Assembly: GCA_965216845.1 (NCBI GenBank)
Contig: OZ244200.1
Coordinates: 1,550,001-1,614,000, forward strand
DNA length: 64,000 nucleotides
Reading direction: 5' to 3'
Origin: Panacagrimonas sp965216845
GTDB lineage: Bacteria > Pseudomonadota > Gammaproteobacteria > Nevskiales > Nevskiaceae
Shown: positions 1 to 9,072 of the stretch, one piece after another
How positions within the stretch are numbered: the stretch's first letter is position 1
Layout: the number at the start of each line of letters is the position of its first letter
Translations under genes and position numbers: made by a program
The notes under the pieces: generated by a model
Told to the model about the DNA's origin: nothing
Database searches by the model: none
What the model saw: only the letters and a program-made list of their open reading frames with translations

Positions 1-1241
1 AGGAAGCGGATTTGCTGCTGCTCAACACCTGCTCCATCCGCGAGAAGGCGCAGGAGAAGGTATTTTCCGAGCTGGGCCGTTGGAAGGACTGGAAACAAGC
101 CGATGCCAGCCGGCGCATTGGCGTCGGCGGTTGCGTGGCGTCGCAGGAAGGCGAGGCCATTGCCAAGCGTGCGCCGATGGTCGATATGGTGTTTGGACCA
201 CAGACGCTGCATCGCCTGCCCAAGTTGCTGGACCGAAGCCGTGATGGCGCCGGTGCGCAGGTGGACGTGAGTTTCCCGGAGATCGAGAAGTTTGACCGCC
301 TGCCGGCGCCGCGCGCCGAAGGGCCGGCCGCCTTTGTGTCCATCATGGAAGGCTGCTCCAAATACTGCAGTTTTTGCGTGGTGCCTTACACACGCGGCAC
401 CGAAATCAGCCGTCCGCTGGACGATGTGCTGACCGAAGTGGCGATGCTGGCCGGTCAGGGCGTGCGGGAAGTCACCTTGCTGGGGCAGAACGTCAACGCC
501 TATCGCGGGGCGATGGGGCAGACGAGCGAAACCTGTGATCTGGCCTTGTTGATCAACTACGTGGCGCGCATTCCGGGGGTCGAGCGCATCCGCTACACCA
601 CCTCCCATCCGGCGGAATTCACCGACGCGCTGATCGAGTCATTCGCAGAAGAACCCAAGCTGGCCAGCTATCTGCACCTGCCGGTGCAATCGGGTTCCAA
701 TCGCATTCTGGGCATGATGAAGCGCGGCTATGACCGCGATGAATATCTGGCCAAGGTGGAACGCATTCGCGCGGCGCGGCCGAATATTTCCTTGTCGTCG
801 GATTTCATCGTCGGTTTTCCATCGGAAAGCGATGATGATTTCACCGCGACGATGGATTTGATTGCCGAAGCCCGCTTCGACTGCGCTTTCAGCTTTGTTT
901 ACAGCGCGCGGCCTGGAACGCCGGCGTCGAATCTGCGCGACAGCATTTCTGCTGAAGAAAAGCAGCAACGGCTGAAGATTCTGCAAAACCGCATTCGCGG
1001 CCTGGATGATGATTTCAAGCAGGCCATGGTTGGCAGCGTGCAACGGGTGCTGGTGGAGCGGCCATCGCGCAAGAATCCGGCGCAGATGGCCGGCCGCAGT
1101 TCCACCAATCGCTGGGTGAATTTTGACGCGCCGGCCGATCTCATCGGCCAGCTGGTAGACGTACATGTTGAAGAAGCGCTGCCCAATTCCTTGCGCGGGC
1201 GCCTGTTGACGGTGCCGGACTCGGGCGCTGGCGTCGCCTGA
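1..1241 (+). CDS. miaB: MiaB, tRNA 2-methylthio-N6-isopentenyladenosine37 synthase (5' end outside window)
   Basis: Radical-SAM methylthiotransferase that adds the 2-methylthio group to i6A37 of tRNAs reading UNN codons. The reading frame is open from the first bases of the window, so the N-terminus (usually about 30-40 residues) is missing. Visible are the NTCSIRE and GGCVASQEG cysteines of the auxiliary [4Fe-4S] cluster, the radical-SAM motif GCSKYCSFC (CxxxCxxC), and a C-terminal TRAM-like stretch. The stop precedes the phoH gene by less than 40 bases, giving the usual miaB-ybeZ-ybeY-ybeX order. Family assignment is secure; only the true start cannot be seen. Confidence 0.97.
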   Translation, partial: EADLLLLNTCSIREKAQEKVFSELGRWKDWKQADASRRIGVGGCVASQEGEAIAKRAPMVDMVFGPQTLHRLPKLLDRSRDGAGAQVDVSFPEIEKFDRLPAPRAEGPAAFVSIMEGCSKYCSFCVVPYTRGTEISRPLDDVLTEVAMLAGQGVREVTLLGQNVNAYRGAMGQTSETCDLALLINYVARIPGVERIRYTTSHPAEFTDALIESFAEEPKLASYLHLPVQSGSNRILGMMKRGYDRDEYLAKVERIRAARPNISLSSDFIVGFPSESDDDFTATMDLIAEARFDCAFSFVYSARPGTPASNLRDSISAEEKQQRLKILQNRIRGLDDDFKQAMVGSVQRVLVERPSRKNPAQMAGRSSTNRWVNFDAPADLIGQLVDVHVEEALPNSLRGRLLTVPDSGAGVA

Positions 1242-1278
1242 TTTGCCACCCCCGAAAGCGCCGGTGAACCAGACGCCC

Positions 1279-2249
<971 letters not shown>

Positions 2250-2253
<4 letters not shown>

Positions 2254-2702
2254 GAGAAATACAAGTTCAGCGTCGTGTTTCGTCGCGGGGTCTGCCCAGC
2301 GCCGCCAGCTTGCGCGCCTGGGCGGAACGGGCGCTGGGCGCGGTGGCCGGTGATTTGAGCATCCGCATCGTCGATGAGGGCGAAAGCCGCGACCTCAATC
2401 GCCGCTATCGGGGCAAGGACAAATCCACCAACGTGCTGTCCTTCAACTACGACAGCGAAACCCTGGATGTGCCGGTTCTGGGCGATCTGGTGATCTGCGC
2501 GCCGGTGGTGGCGCGCGAAGCTGTCGAGCAAGACAAGACGGTCCGTGCGCACTGGGCACACATGGTGGTGCATGGCTGTCTGCACCTTCTGGGGTACGAT
2601 CACGAAAACGAGCGCGATGCGCAGGAAATGGAACGCCGGGAACGGCAGATACTTGCGGGGCTCGGATTCCCGGACCCTTACCAGCCGGGGACGGGTGAGT
2701 GA
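2250..2702 (+). CDS. ybeY: YbeY, endoribonuclease for 16S rRNA 3'-end maturation
   Basis: Zinc-dependent single-strand endoribonuclease of 150 residues. The UPF0054 signature HGCLHLLGYDH gives the three metal-binding histidines (HxxxHxxxxxH). The motif DKSTNVLSFN is also typical of the family. Both ends overlap neighbours by four bases (ATGA with ybeZ, GTGA with corC), so the three genes are probably translationally coupled. Confidence 0.97.
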
Positions 2703-3544
2703 ACGCAGATAGCCAATGGCGTCAGAATCAGCAAATGGCCGGCTGGTGGCGCCGGGTGACGCAAAAGCTCGCCGGACCGCCGCGTGACCGGCGTGAGCTG
2801 CTGGCGGTGTTGCATCAGGCGCGTTCAGAGAATCTGATCGACGCCGAAGCCCTGGCCATGTTCGAGGGCATTCTCGAAACCGAGGAAACCCAGGTGCGCG
2901 ACATCATGATTCCGCGCGGCCAGATGGTCATCGTCGAAGCCGCCCGGCAGCTGGATGCACTGACCGAGATCGTGGTGGATTCGGGGCATTCGCGCTTTCC
3001 CGTCATTGGCGATTCGCGTGACGAGGTGATCGGCATTTTGCTGGCCAAGGACTTGCTGCGCCTGCAACACCGGCCAGAAGCCAGTTTCGAGCTCAGCCGC
3101 TGGTTGCGTCCGGTGCAATTCGTGCCCGAATCCAAGCGTGTCAATATCCTGCTGAAGGACTTCAAGCGCACCCGCAGCCACATGGCCATGGTGGTGGATG
3201 AATACGGCGGTGTGGCGGGGCTGGTCACCATTGAAGACGTGCTGGAACAAATTGTCGGCGAGATCGACGACGAGCACGACGAGGCCGAAGGCGCACACAT
3301 TCTCAAGCAGGATGAGCGCCGTTTTCTGGTGGCCGCATTGACCCCGTTGGAGGAATTCAATCAATACTTCGGCGTGGACATCTCCACCGAGGAGTTCGAT
3401 ACCATCGGCGGCTTCGTCGCCCATGGTTTCGGTCACATGCCCAAGCGTGGTGAAAGCTTCAAGTTCGAAAAATTCAATTTCATCGTTCAGCGCGCGGATA
3501 ACCGGCGGGTGCATGCCTTGCAGGTCACCATCTCTCCAGCTTAG
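2699..3544 (+). CDS. corC: CorC/YbeX, CBS-domain protein linked to Mg2+/Co2+ efflux
   Basis: Soluble member of the HlyC/CorC family, 281 residues. Two CBS domains (roughly residues 65-190, with the motifs IMIPRGQM and MVVDEYGGVAGLVTIEDVLEQIVGEI split across them) are followed by a C-terminal transporter-associated domain. It lacks the N-terminal DUF21 membrane domain, as YbeX does. The GTG start overlaps the ybeY stop. The family is tied to divalent cation homeostasis and, through operon context, to ribosome maturation. Confidence 0.93.
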   Translation: MNADSQWRQNQQMAGWWRRVTQKLAGPPRDRRELLAVLHQARSENLIDAEALAMFEGILETEETQVRDIMIPRGQMVIVEAARQLDALTEIVVDSGHSRFPVIGDSRDEVIGILLAKDLLRLQHRPEASFELSRWLRPVQFVPESKRVNILLKDFKRTRSHMAMVVDEYGGVAGLVTIEDVLEQIVGEIDDEHDEAEGAHILKQDERRFLVAALTPLEEFNQYFGVDISTEEFDTIGGFVAHGFGHMPKRGESFKFEKFNFIVQRADNRRVHALQVTISPA

Positions 3545-3595
3545 AGCCAGCAACGCAACCAGCGTCGTCATGCCACCGGCCGCAGGCAGGCACTG

Positions 3596-4843
3596 ATGCG
3601 CGTCATTGGCTTGGTTTTGGTCCTTGCGTTGATGCCGGCGGCGCTTGCGCAAAGCCAGGATGCACCGCCCCAAGCCAGCCTGTTGACCTTTGCCCCCGGC
3701 CAGATCTACTGGCAACGTTTTGGCCACAACGCCCTGCTGTTGCGCTATGCCAATGGCGGAACACAGGTGTTCAACTATGGCGTCTTTGACTTCCAGCAGG
3801 AAAATTTCCTGCTGAATTTCGCTCGCGGCCGCATGCGCTATGAGTTGGCGATCGAACCGCTACAGGCCAACCTGGCGGCTTATGCGGCCGAAGGACGTTG
3901 GGTTTGGGAGCAAAGGTTGGCGCTCAGTCTCCAGCAGCGGCGCCAGTTGCAGGAATATCTGCTGTGGAATGCGCTGCCGGAGAATGCGCCCTACGCCTAC
4001 GATTATTTTCGCGCCAACTGTTCCACCCGGGTGCGCGACGCGCTGGATCAGGTGCTGGGCGGGGCGCTGCGCGCGCAGTTGGAAAACCGCATGTCCGATC
4101 TGAGTTATCGGCAGGATGTGCGTGGCGCCATGGCCCCGCTGCCAGCGTTGCAATGGGGCATGGACTGGCTCATCGGTCCCGCCGGGGACCAGCCGCTGAA
4201 TCTGTGGCAAAAAGCCTACCTGCCGCTGGAGTTGATGGAAGCGGTTCGCGCTGTGCAGCGGCTGGAGACCGACGGTCGATTGGCGCCACTGGTGCTGGCC
4301 GAAGGGTGGTTGTACCGCGCCGGTGAAGCGCCGGGCATTGCCACCGCCGGCCGGCTTGCCGAGGGCCAAAGCCCGTTTTTTTTCCTGAGCGGCACCGGGT
4401 TGGGGCTGCTGCTGGCCGGATTGGCCTTGGGCGCGCCGCGCGCGCGCTTGGCGCGCATCGGCTTTTCGATGGTCGCCGGCATCCTGAGCTTGCTCACGGC
4501 GATCGCCGGGGGGCTGATTGTGGCGGCCTGGCTGTGGAGCGATCACTGGATCATCGCCGACAATTTCAATGCCCTGCTGGCCACGCCCTTGTCGCTGCTG
4601 CTGCTGCCCGGCCTCAGGGACGTGGCGGTGGCACGGCGACCGGGCGCGGTGCGGCTGGCTGCGCTGATCCTGGCGATGGCGGCGCTCGGCGCGTCGGCGA
4701 GCCTGTCCGGCATCAGCGCGCAACAAAGCGCCAACTGGGTGGCATTGTGGTTGCCGGTGCATTTTTCCATCGCCCTGGCCTTGTACTGGCTGAGCCGGCG
4801 CCCGCGGCCGGTTGCCGCCAATGCCGCCGCAATTCGCCCCTGA
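3596..4843 (+). CDS. DUF4105/Lnb-type membrane protein, candidate lipoprotein N-acyltransferase in the lnt position
   Basis: A 415-residue protein with a signal peptide (residues 1-19), a periplasmic domain of about 230 residues, and about five C-terminal transmembrane helices (near 261-280, 288-313, 325-340, 352-372, 380-400). The periplasmic part carries RFGHNALLL (His44) and RANCSTRVRDAL (Cys142), the His/Cys pair of the DUF4105 family. Known: Pfam now names this domain after Lnb, the lipoprotein N-acyltransferase described in Bacteroides. In enterobacteria the gene after corC/ybeX is lnt, which performs the same step. Inference: this may be a non-orthologous replacement. A different envelope thiol-enzyme role remains possible. 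Confidence 0.75.
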   Translation: MRVIGLVLVLALMPAALAQSQDAPPQASLLTFAPGQIYWQRFGHNALLLRYANGGTQVFNYGVFDFQQENFLLNFARGRMRYELAIEPLQANLAAYAAEGRWVWEQRLALSLQQRRQLQEYLLWNALPENAPYAYDYFRANCSTRVRDALDQVLGGALRAQLENRMSDLSYRQDVRGAMAPLPALQWGMDWLIGPAGDQPLNLWQKAYLPLELMEAVRAVQRLETDGRLAPLVLAEGWLYRAGEAPGIATAGRLAEGQSPFFFLSGTGLGLLLAGLALGAPRARLARIGFSMVAGILSLLTAIAGGLIVAAWLWSDHWIIADNFNALLATPLSLLLLPGLRDVAVARRPGAVRLAALILAMAALGASASLSGISAQQSANWVALWLPVHFSIALALYWLSRRPRPVAANAAAIRP

Positions 4844-4921
4844 TCTCGTACAGCCGGCGGCAAGCTTGGGCCGAATAGAGTGCGTGCCGAGCTTGCATCG
4901 ATCAACCAACGGAGAACCAGG

Positions 4922-5533
4922 ATGAACAAAACCTTGATTGCGGCCGCCGTGGCTGCGGCGGTATCGGCACCGGCCATGGCCACGCCGACCAGTCATATTG
5001 ACGGCTACTTTTTGTCCAGCGGGGTGGAGTTTGAGTTCGACAGCCTCGGCGGTGTCGATTTTGATGACGACGGCGATGGTTTTGGCGTCAAGGGCGCGCT
5101 TGCGCTGAGTCAGGACTTTTACCTCACCGGCGAATATCAATCCGCCGAGTTTGACGACACCGAGTTTGAATTCGATCAATTCCGCGCGGGCGGCGCCATC
5201 GGCCCCGGCGCGGGTGACGCCGACGGCTTTTTCGGCGCGGTGGAATACGTCAACATCGACTTTGACGACACCAGCCCGGACGGCGAGCAAAGCGGTATTG
5301 CCGGTCACATCGGCCTGGCCATCAAGCCCGCGCCGGCCATCAAGCTCTACGCAAAGGGTGGCTACGTGAAACTGGACGATCTGGATGGACCGGAGTTTCT
5401 GGTAGGCGCAAACTTCGACTTCGCGCCCAACCTGGGCGTGTTCCTCGACTACCGCATCACCCAGTTTGAAGACGAGGTGGAAGACGAGATCACGCTGGAC
5501 GATTTTCGTGTGGGTGTGCTGTTCCGTTTTTGA
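4922..5533 (+). CDS. Small outer-membrane beta-barrel protein of unknown role
   Basis: A 203-residue exported protein: signal peptide MNKTLIAAAVAAAVSAPAMA, then alternating amphipathic strands rich in Asp, Glu, Phe and Gly, ending in GVLFRF with a terminal Phe, the usual C-terminal signal of beta-barrel outer membrane proteins. An 8-stranded barrel is likely from length. It is strongly acidic. The start at 4922 was chosen for the upstream GGAGAACCAGG and the clean signal peptide; an upstream in-frame GTG at 4880 would only obscure the signal. No specific function recognised. Confidence 0.8.
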   Translation: MNKTLIAAAVAAAVSAPAMATPTSHIDGYFLSSGVEFEFDSLGGVDFDDDGDGFGVKGALALSQDFYLTGEYQSAEFDDTEFEFDQFRAGGAIGPGAGDADGFFGAVEYVNIDFDDTSPDGEQSGIAGHIGLAIKPAPAIKLYAKGGYVKLDDLDGPEFLVGANFDFAPNLGVFLDYRITQFEDEVEDEITLDDFRVGVLFRF

Positions 5534-5626
5534 CGCCGTCCCAGTTCAGGCTTGATTCACTGACGCCGCGCATACTGGGCATCGGATTTCGAGCCAACAG
5601 ATATTTTCCAAAAGGAGTAGATACAG

Positions 5627-6163
5627 ATGAAAAAGACCATTCTTTCGGCGGCGATCGCCGCATTGACCCTCAGCGCCGGAACCGCCAGCGCGCTGGATTT
5701 GAAACTGGGCGGCGGCGTCAAGGTGGACGCCAAGCCTGAAATCAATGCCGACGTCGAAGCCAAGGCTGGTGATGCCGAGCTGAAAACCGGCGCCAGCGCC
5801 AAAGGCGGCGACGGCCTCAAGGCCGACGCCAATGTGGATGCAAAAGTCGGCGGTGCGGCCCAGGCCAATGTCGAGGCTGGCGCCAAGACACCATCGTTGA
5901 TTGAAGGTACCAAGAATATCGGCGGCAAGCTGGTTGGCGGAACCAAGGCGGCGGCTTCGGCCACCAAGGACGCGGCGGTGACGGCGGGCGCCAAGACCAA
6001 GGCCGGGGCAAAAGTCGCTGCGGATAAAACAAAGGCTGGCGCCAAGGCGGTTGGCGGTGCGGTCAAGGCAACTGGCAAGGCCGCTGCCGGCGCCGGAGCG
6101 GCAACGGTTGAAGCCATGCCCAAGGCCTCGGTCAAGGTGGACGCGGACGTCAGCGTGGAGTAA
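5627..6163 (+). CDS. Exported low-complexity Ala/Lys/Gly-rich protein
   Basis: 178 residues, preceded by AAAAGGAGTAG. Residues 1-22 form a signal peptide ending in TASA. The mature part is dominated by Ala, Lys, Gly, Asp and Val. The first half alternates acidic and basic residues (KVDAKPEINADVEAKAGDAE); the second half (about 120-165) is a run of AGAKTKAGAK-like units recalling LEA or histone H1-like sequences. No cysteine, no aromatic core, so probably intrinsically disordered. Followed at once by a strong terminator. Function unknown. Confidence 0.75.
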   Translation: MKKTILSAAIAALTLSAGTASALDLKLGGGVKVDAKPEINADVEAKAGDAELKTGASAKGGDGLKADANVDAKVGGAAQANVEAGAKTPSLIEGTKNIGGKLVGGTKAAASATKDAAVTAGAKTKAGAKVAADKTKAGAKAVGGAVKATGKAAAGAGAATVEAMPKASVKVDADVSVE

Positions 6164-6202
6164 TCACGGCGCACCCGCCGGGTGCGCAATCCGGGTAGAC
6201 CG

Positions 6203-6233
6203 AATCCCCGCCGCGTGCGGGGATTTTGTTTTG
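6203..6233 (+). terminator. Rho-independent terminator after the Ala/Lys-rich gene
   Basis: Perfect 9-bp stem AATCCCCGC / GCGGGGATT with a 5-base loop (6203-6225), followed by TTGTTTTGTT. It ends the transcription unit of the two small exported-protein genes and insulates rarD. Confidence 0.85.
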
Positions 6234-6253
6234 TTCATTACACTGCGCGGCCC

Positions 6254-7168
6254 ATGGACGCCAAGCCAAACGATTCCTCCACCGCTGATGCGCAAAGCGG
6301 ACTCATCGCCACCGTTGGCGCATTCATCATCTGGGGACTGTTCCCCCTGTATTGGCGTTTCCTGGAAGCGGTGCCGGCGGTGCAGATCATCGCCCACCGC
6401 ATTGCCTGGTGCGCGGTGTTCGTGGTCGCCTTGCTGTTGCTGCGGCGCGGTACCGGCTGGATCGGGCGTCTGCTGAAGCGGCGGCGGCTGCTGGCGGTGT
6501 TGGCGCTCAGCTCTCTGTTGATTTCCTTCAACTGGGGCCTGTTTATCTGGGCGGTGAATCACGGTCATGTGGTGGATATCAGCCTGGGTTATTTCATCAA
6601 CCCCTTGATCAACGTGGTGTTGGGGGTGCTGGTGCTGGGCGAGCGAGTCAATCGTCGCCAGGGCCTGGCGGTCGCCGTCGCCGCCAGTGGGGTGGCGTTT
6701 CTCACCTGGAAGGCCGGTGGTTTGCCGTGGATCGCGCTATCGCTGGCGTTCTCGTTCGCCACCTACGGGCTGTTGCGCAAGCTGGCCGACGTCGACCCCA
6801 TCGAAGGACTGGCGGTCGAGGCCGGTTACTGGTTCGTGCCGGTGCTGATCTTTCTGATCTGGCTCGAATCCAGCGGTCAGGGCGTGTTTGGTCACGCCAG
6901 CGCCGCGCAGGATCAGCTGTTGGCGCTGGGCGGCTTCATCACTGCGATTCCCTTGATTCTGTTCGCCTATGGCGCGCGCCGCGTCAACTACATCACGGTT
7001 GGGTTCATCCAGTATCTGGGCCCGACCCTGCACCTGCTGATCGGCGTTTTCCTGTTCGGCGAGGCTTTCGGTTGGGATCGTGCGGTCGGTTTCATGCTGA
7101 TCTGGTCGGCCTTGGTGATCTACGCCGGGGATGGCATTTGGCGGCTGCGTTTGCGTGGTCACGGTTGA
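6254..7168 (+). CDS. rarD: RarD-like EamA-family permease
   Basis: 304-residue inner membrane protein with about ten hydrophobic segments in two EamA repeats. The opening GLIATVGAFIIWGLFPLYW and the RIAWC segment are characteristic of RarD (chloramphenicol-sensitive protein family). The start at 6254 (MDAKPNDSS) is favoured: it lies just after the terminator hairpin, whereas an upstream in-frame start would lie within or before it. The transported substrate is unknown. Confidence 0.9.
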   Translation: MDAKPNDSSTADAQSGLIATVGAFIIWGLFPLYWRFLEAVPAVQIIAHRIAWCAVFVVALLLLRRGTGWIGRLLKRRRLLAVLALSSLLISFNWGLFIWAVNHGHVVDISLGYFINPLINVVLGVLVLGERVNRRQGLAVAVAASGVAFLTWKAGGLPWIALSLAFSFATYGLLRKLADVDPIEGLAVEAGYWFVPVLIFLIWLESSGQGVFGHASAAQDQLLALGGFITAIPLILFAYGARRVNYITVGFIQYLGPTLHLLIGVFLFGEAFGWDRAVGFMLIWSALVIYAGDGIWRLRLRGHG

Positions 7169-7188
7169 ATCAGGCCGCGCGAGCTTGC

Positions 7189-8178
7189 ATGCTCAGGGCA
7201 GACTCGAATTCGCGCACGCTGATGCTCACCGCCAATCGCAAACCCTTTGCCCGCCTCAGCAAGGAACCGCCGACCCTGCCGGTGGGTACGCAACCCAGAC
7301 AGACGGTGGAACTGGATTGCGGCACCATCAGCTACTTGCGCTACGGCAGCGGATCGCCGCTGTTGCTGGTGCACGGCATTCCCACATCCTGTCGGTTGTG
7401 GGAGCCCTTGCTGGGCATCCTCGGCGCGCATTACGAATGCTTTGTGCCAGACCTCAACGGTCTGGGACGTAGCGCGCCGAAGCCGAACGCCGACCTTTCC
7501 AGTCCCGGTCAGGCGCAAATGCTGAATCAGTTTCTGGACGCGATGGGCGTGGATCAATGTTTCGCCGTGTTTCACGATCAGGGCGGTTCTCACGGCATGC
7601 AGTTTTTGAAAGCGCACGGCGATCGCGTCAAAGCGGTGATGTTCACCAATGTGGTGTGTTACGACAACTGGCCGGTGCCGGCGATTGCCCTGACCGCGTG
7701 GTTGGGGCGACGCGGCTGGATTCCGCGCCTGGCGAAGCTGCGCTTGTTGCAGGCGGTATTGCGGTTTCACACCCTGCCGCAGACCGTGTTTCGCGGTGAC
7801 TTTCCCGAAGATTTGCGCAATGACTGGTATTGGGCGCTGGATTACGGCGGCGAACCGCTGGACCACTGGGTTGCTTATGTGATCTCGCAGTCCGCGCAAT
7901 GGACGCAGGACGCCATCCCTACGCTGCGTGAATGGAACAAGCCGGCCAAGGTGTTGTGGGCGGCGCAGGATCAATATCTGCCGGTGTCCTGGGGGCACAA
8001 GCTGGCCAGCGACATTCCAGGCGCGGCGGACGATCCCAGTTTATTGCCGTTCGCCGGTCATTTCTGGCAGGCGGAGGTGCCCATCAGCGGCGCGCAGGCC
8101 ATCGTTGCCTTTTTTGAGAACGTGCAAAAATCAGAGGCGGCGCTGGTCGCAGAGGAAGAGTCAGCGAACGAGACTTAG
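7189..8178 (+). CDS. Alpha/beta hydrolase, haloalkane-dehalogenase-like
   Basis: 329 residues (309-320 if the ATG at 7222 is used). The oxyanion motif LLVHGIPTS and the nucleophile-elbow sequence VFHDQGGSHG place an Asp where haloalkane dehalogenases and epoxide hydrolases carry their nucleophile; a distal FAGHFWQ supplies the catalytic His. A cap region follows the elbow. Substrate cannot be told from sequence. The open frame extends far upstream over rarD but that part is an out-of-frame shadow. The 3' end overlaps the convergent fghA gene by four bases. Confidence 0.8.
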   Translation: MLRADSNSRTLMLTANRKPFARLSKEPPTLPVGTQPRQTVELDCGTISYLRYGSGSPLLLVHGIPTSCRLWEPLLGILGAHYECFVPDLNGLGRSAPKPNADLSSPGQAQMLNQFLDAMGVDQCFAVFHDQGGSHGMQFLKAHGDRVKAVMFTNVVCYDNWPVPAIALTAWLGRRGWIPRLAKLRLLQAVLRFHTLPQTVFRGDFPEDLRNDWYWALDYGGEPLDHWVAYVISQSAQWTQDAIPTLREWNKPAKVLWAAQDQYLPVSWGHKLASDIPGAADDPSLLPFAGHFWQAEVPISGAQAIVAFFENVQKSEAALVAEEESANET

Positions 8179-9017
8179 TCTAATAGCGCCTGGGCGTGAT
8201 GCCGCAGGTGACCCGCCACGAAACTTTGAATAAAGAAATAGCCGTGATCGTATCCCGCGTGGCGGCGCAGGCTGAGCGATTGATTGGATTCCTTGCTGGC
8301 GGCGAGCAGTGCCTCGGGCCGTAGCTGACTGTCCAGGAACTGATCGGCCTCACCCTGATCCACCAGAATGTGCGAGGGGTGGGCCTGCTTGCGCATCAGC
8401 ATGCTGGCGTCCCATTCCTCCCAGCGCTGCAGATCCGGCCCCAGATAATTGCCGAAGGCCTTTTGCCCCCAGGGCACATCAGACGGGTGGCTCACGGGCG
8501 CGAACGCGGACACGGATTGCCATCGATCCGGGTTGCGCAGCGCGGTGACCAGCGCGCCGTGACCGCCCATGGAATGCCCGAAAATGCCGCGCCGCTCCGG
8601 GTTTGCGGGGAAATGTTCCTCAATCAACGCCGGCAATTCGCGATTGACGTAGCTGCCCATGCGATAGCCGCTGGACCAGGGCGAACGCGTCGCGTCCAGA
8701 TAAAAGCCCGCGCCCACGCCAAAATCCCAATGGTCCGCATCCCCGGGATAATTCAAGCCGCGCGGACTGGTGTCGCAGCTCACCAGAATCAGCCCCAGTT
8801 CCGCGGCCACGCGCTGGGCGCCGGCCTTGATGACAAAGGTGTCCTCCGAACAAGTCAGGCCGGCCAGATAGTAAAGCGCCGGGCGGGTGGATCGCCTGGC
8901 TTGTGGCGGCAGGAAAACGGCAAAATTCATCGCCGTTCCGGTTTCTTCCGAGGCGTGGCTGTAATAGCCCTGAACGCCGCCGAAGCAGGTGTGTTCGCTG
9001 CGCTTTTCAATACTCAT
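8175..9017 (-). CDS. fghA: S-formylglutathione hydrolase
   Basis: 280-residue esterase-D family serine hydrolase that splits S-formylglutathione to formate and glutathione in formaldehyde detoxification. GHSMGGHGAL holds the nucleophile serine, and YYLAGLTCSEDTF is a family hallmark; DQGEADQFL and the distal HAGYDHGYFF supply the acid and His. No glutathione-dependent formaldehyde dehydrogenase (frmA/adhC) is next to it here. Confidence 0.95.
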   Translation of the reverse strand: MSIEKRSEHTCFGGVQGYYSHASEETGTAMNFAVFLPPQARRSTRPALYYLAGLTCSEDTFVIKAGAQRVAAELGLILVSCDTSPRGLNYPGDADHWDFGVGAGFYLDATRSPWSSGYRMGSYVNRELPALIEEHFPANPERRGIFGHSMGGHGALVTALRNPDRWQSVSAFAPVSHPSDVPWGQKAFGNYLGPDLQRWEEWDASMLMRKQAHPSHILVDQGEADQFLDSQLRPEALLAASKESNQSLSLRRHAGYDHGYFFIQSFVAGHLRHHAQALLD

Positions 9018-9072
9018 CGCGTCCCCTGATTAATGCCTTCGCACCAAGCTTAGCCCGCGACATAAAGCGCGG

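Noticed and set aside
3860..5308. 482-residue minus-strand frame across the Lnb-like and barrel genes
   Set aside because: Antisense to two convincingly exported proteins; low-complexity composition only.
6352..7188. Apparent 279-residue N-terminal extension of the dehalogenase-like hydrolase
   Set aside because: It lies out of frame over rarD, has no domain, and the hydrolase has a normal start at 7189 or 7222.
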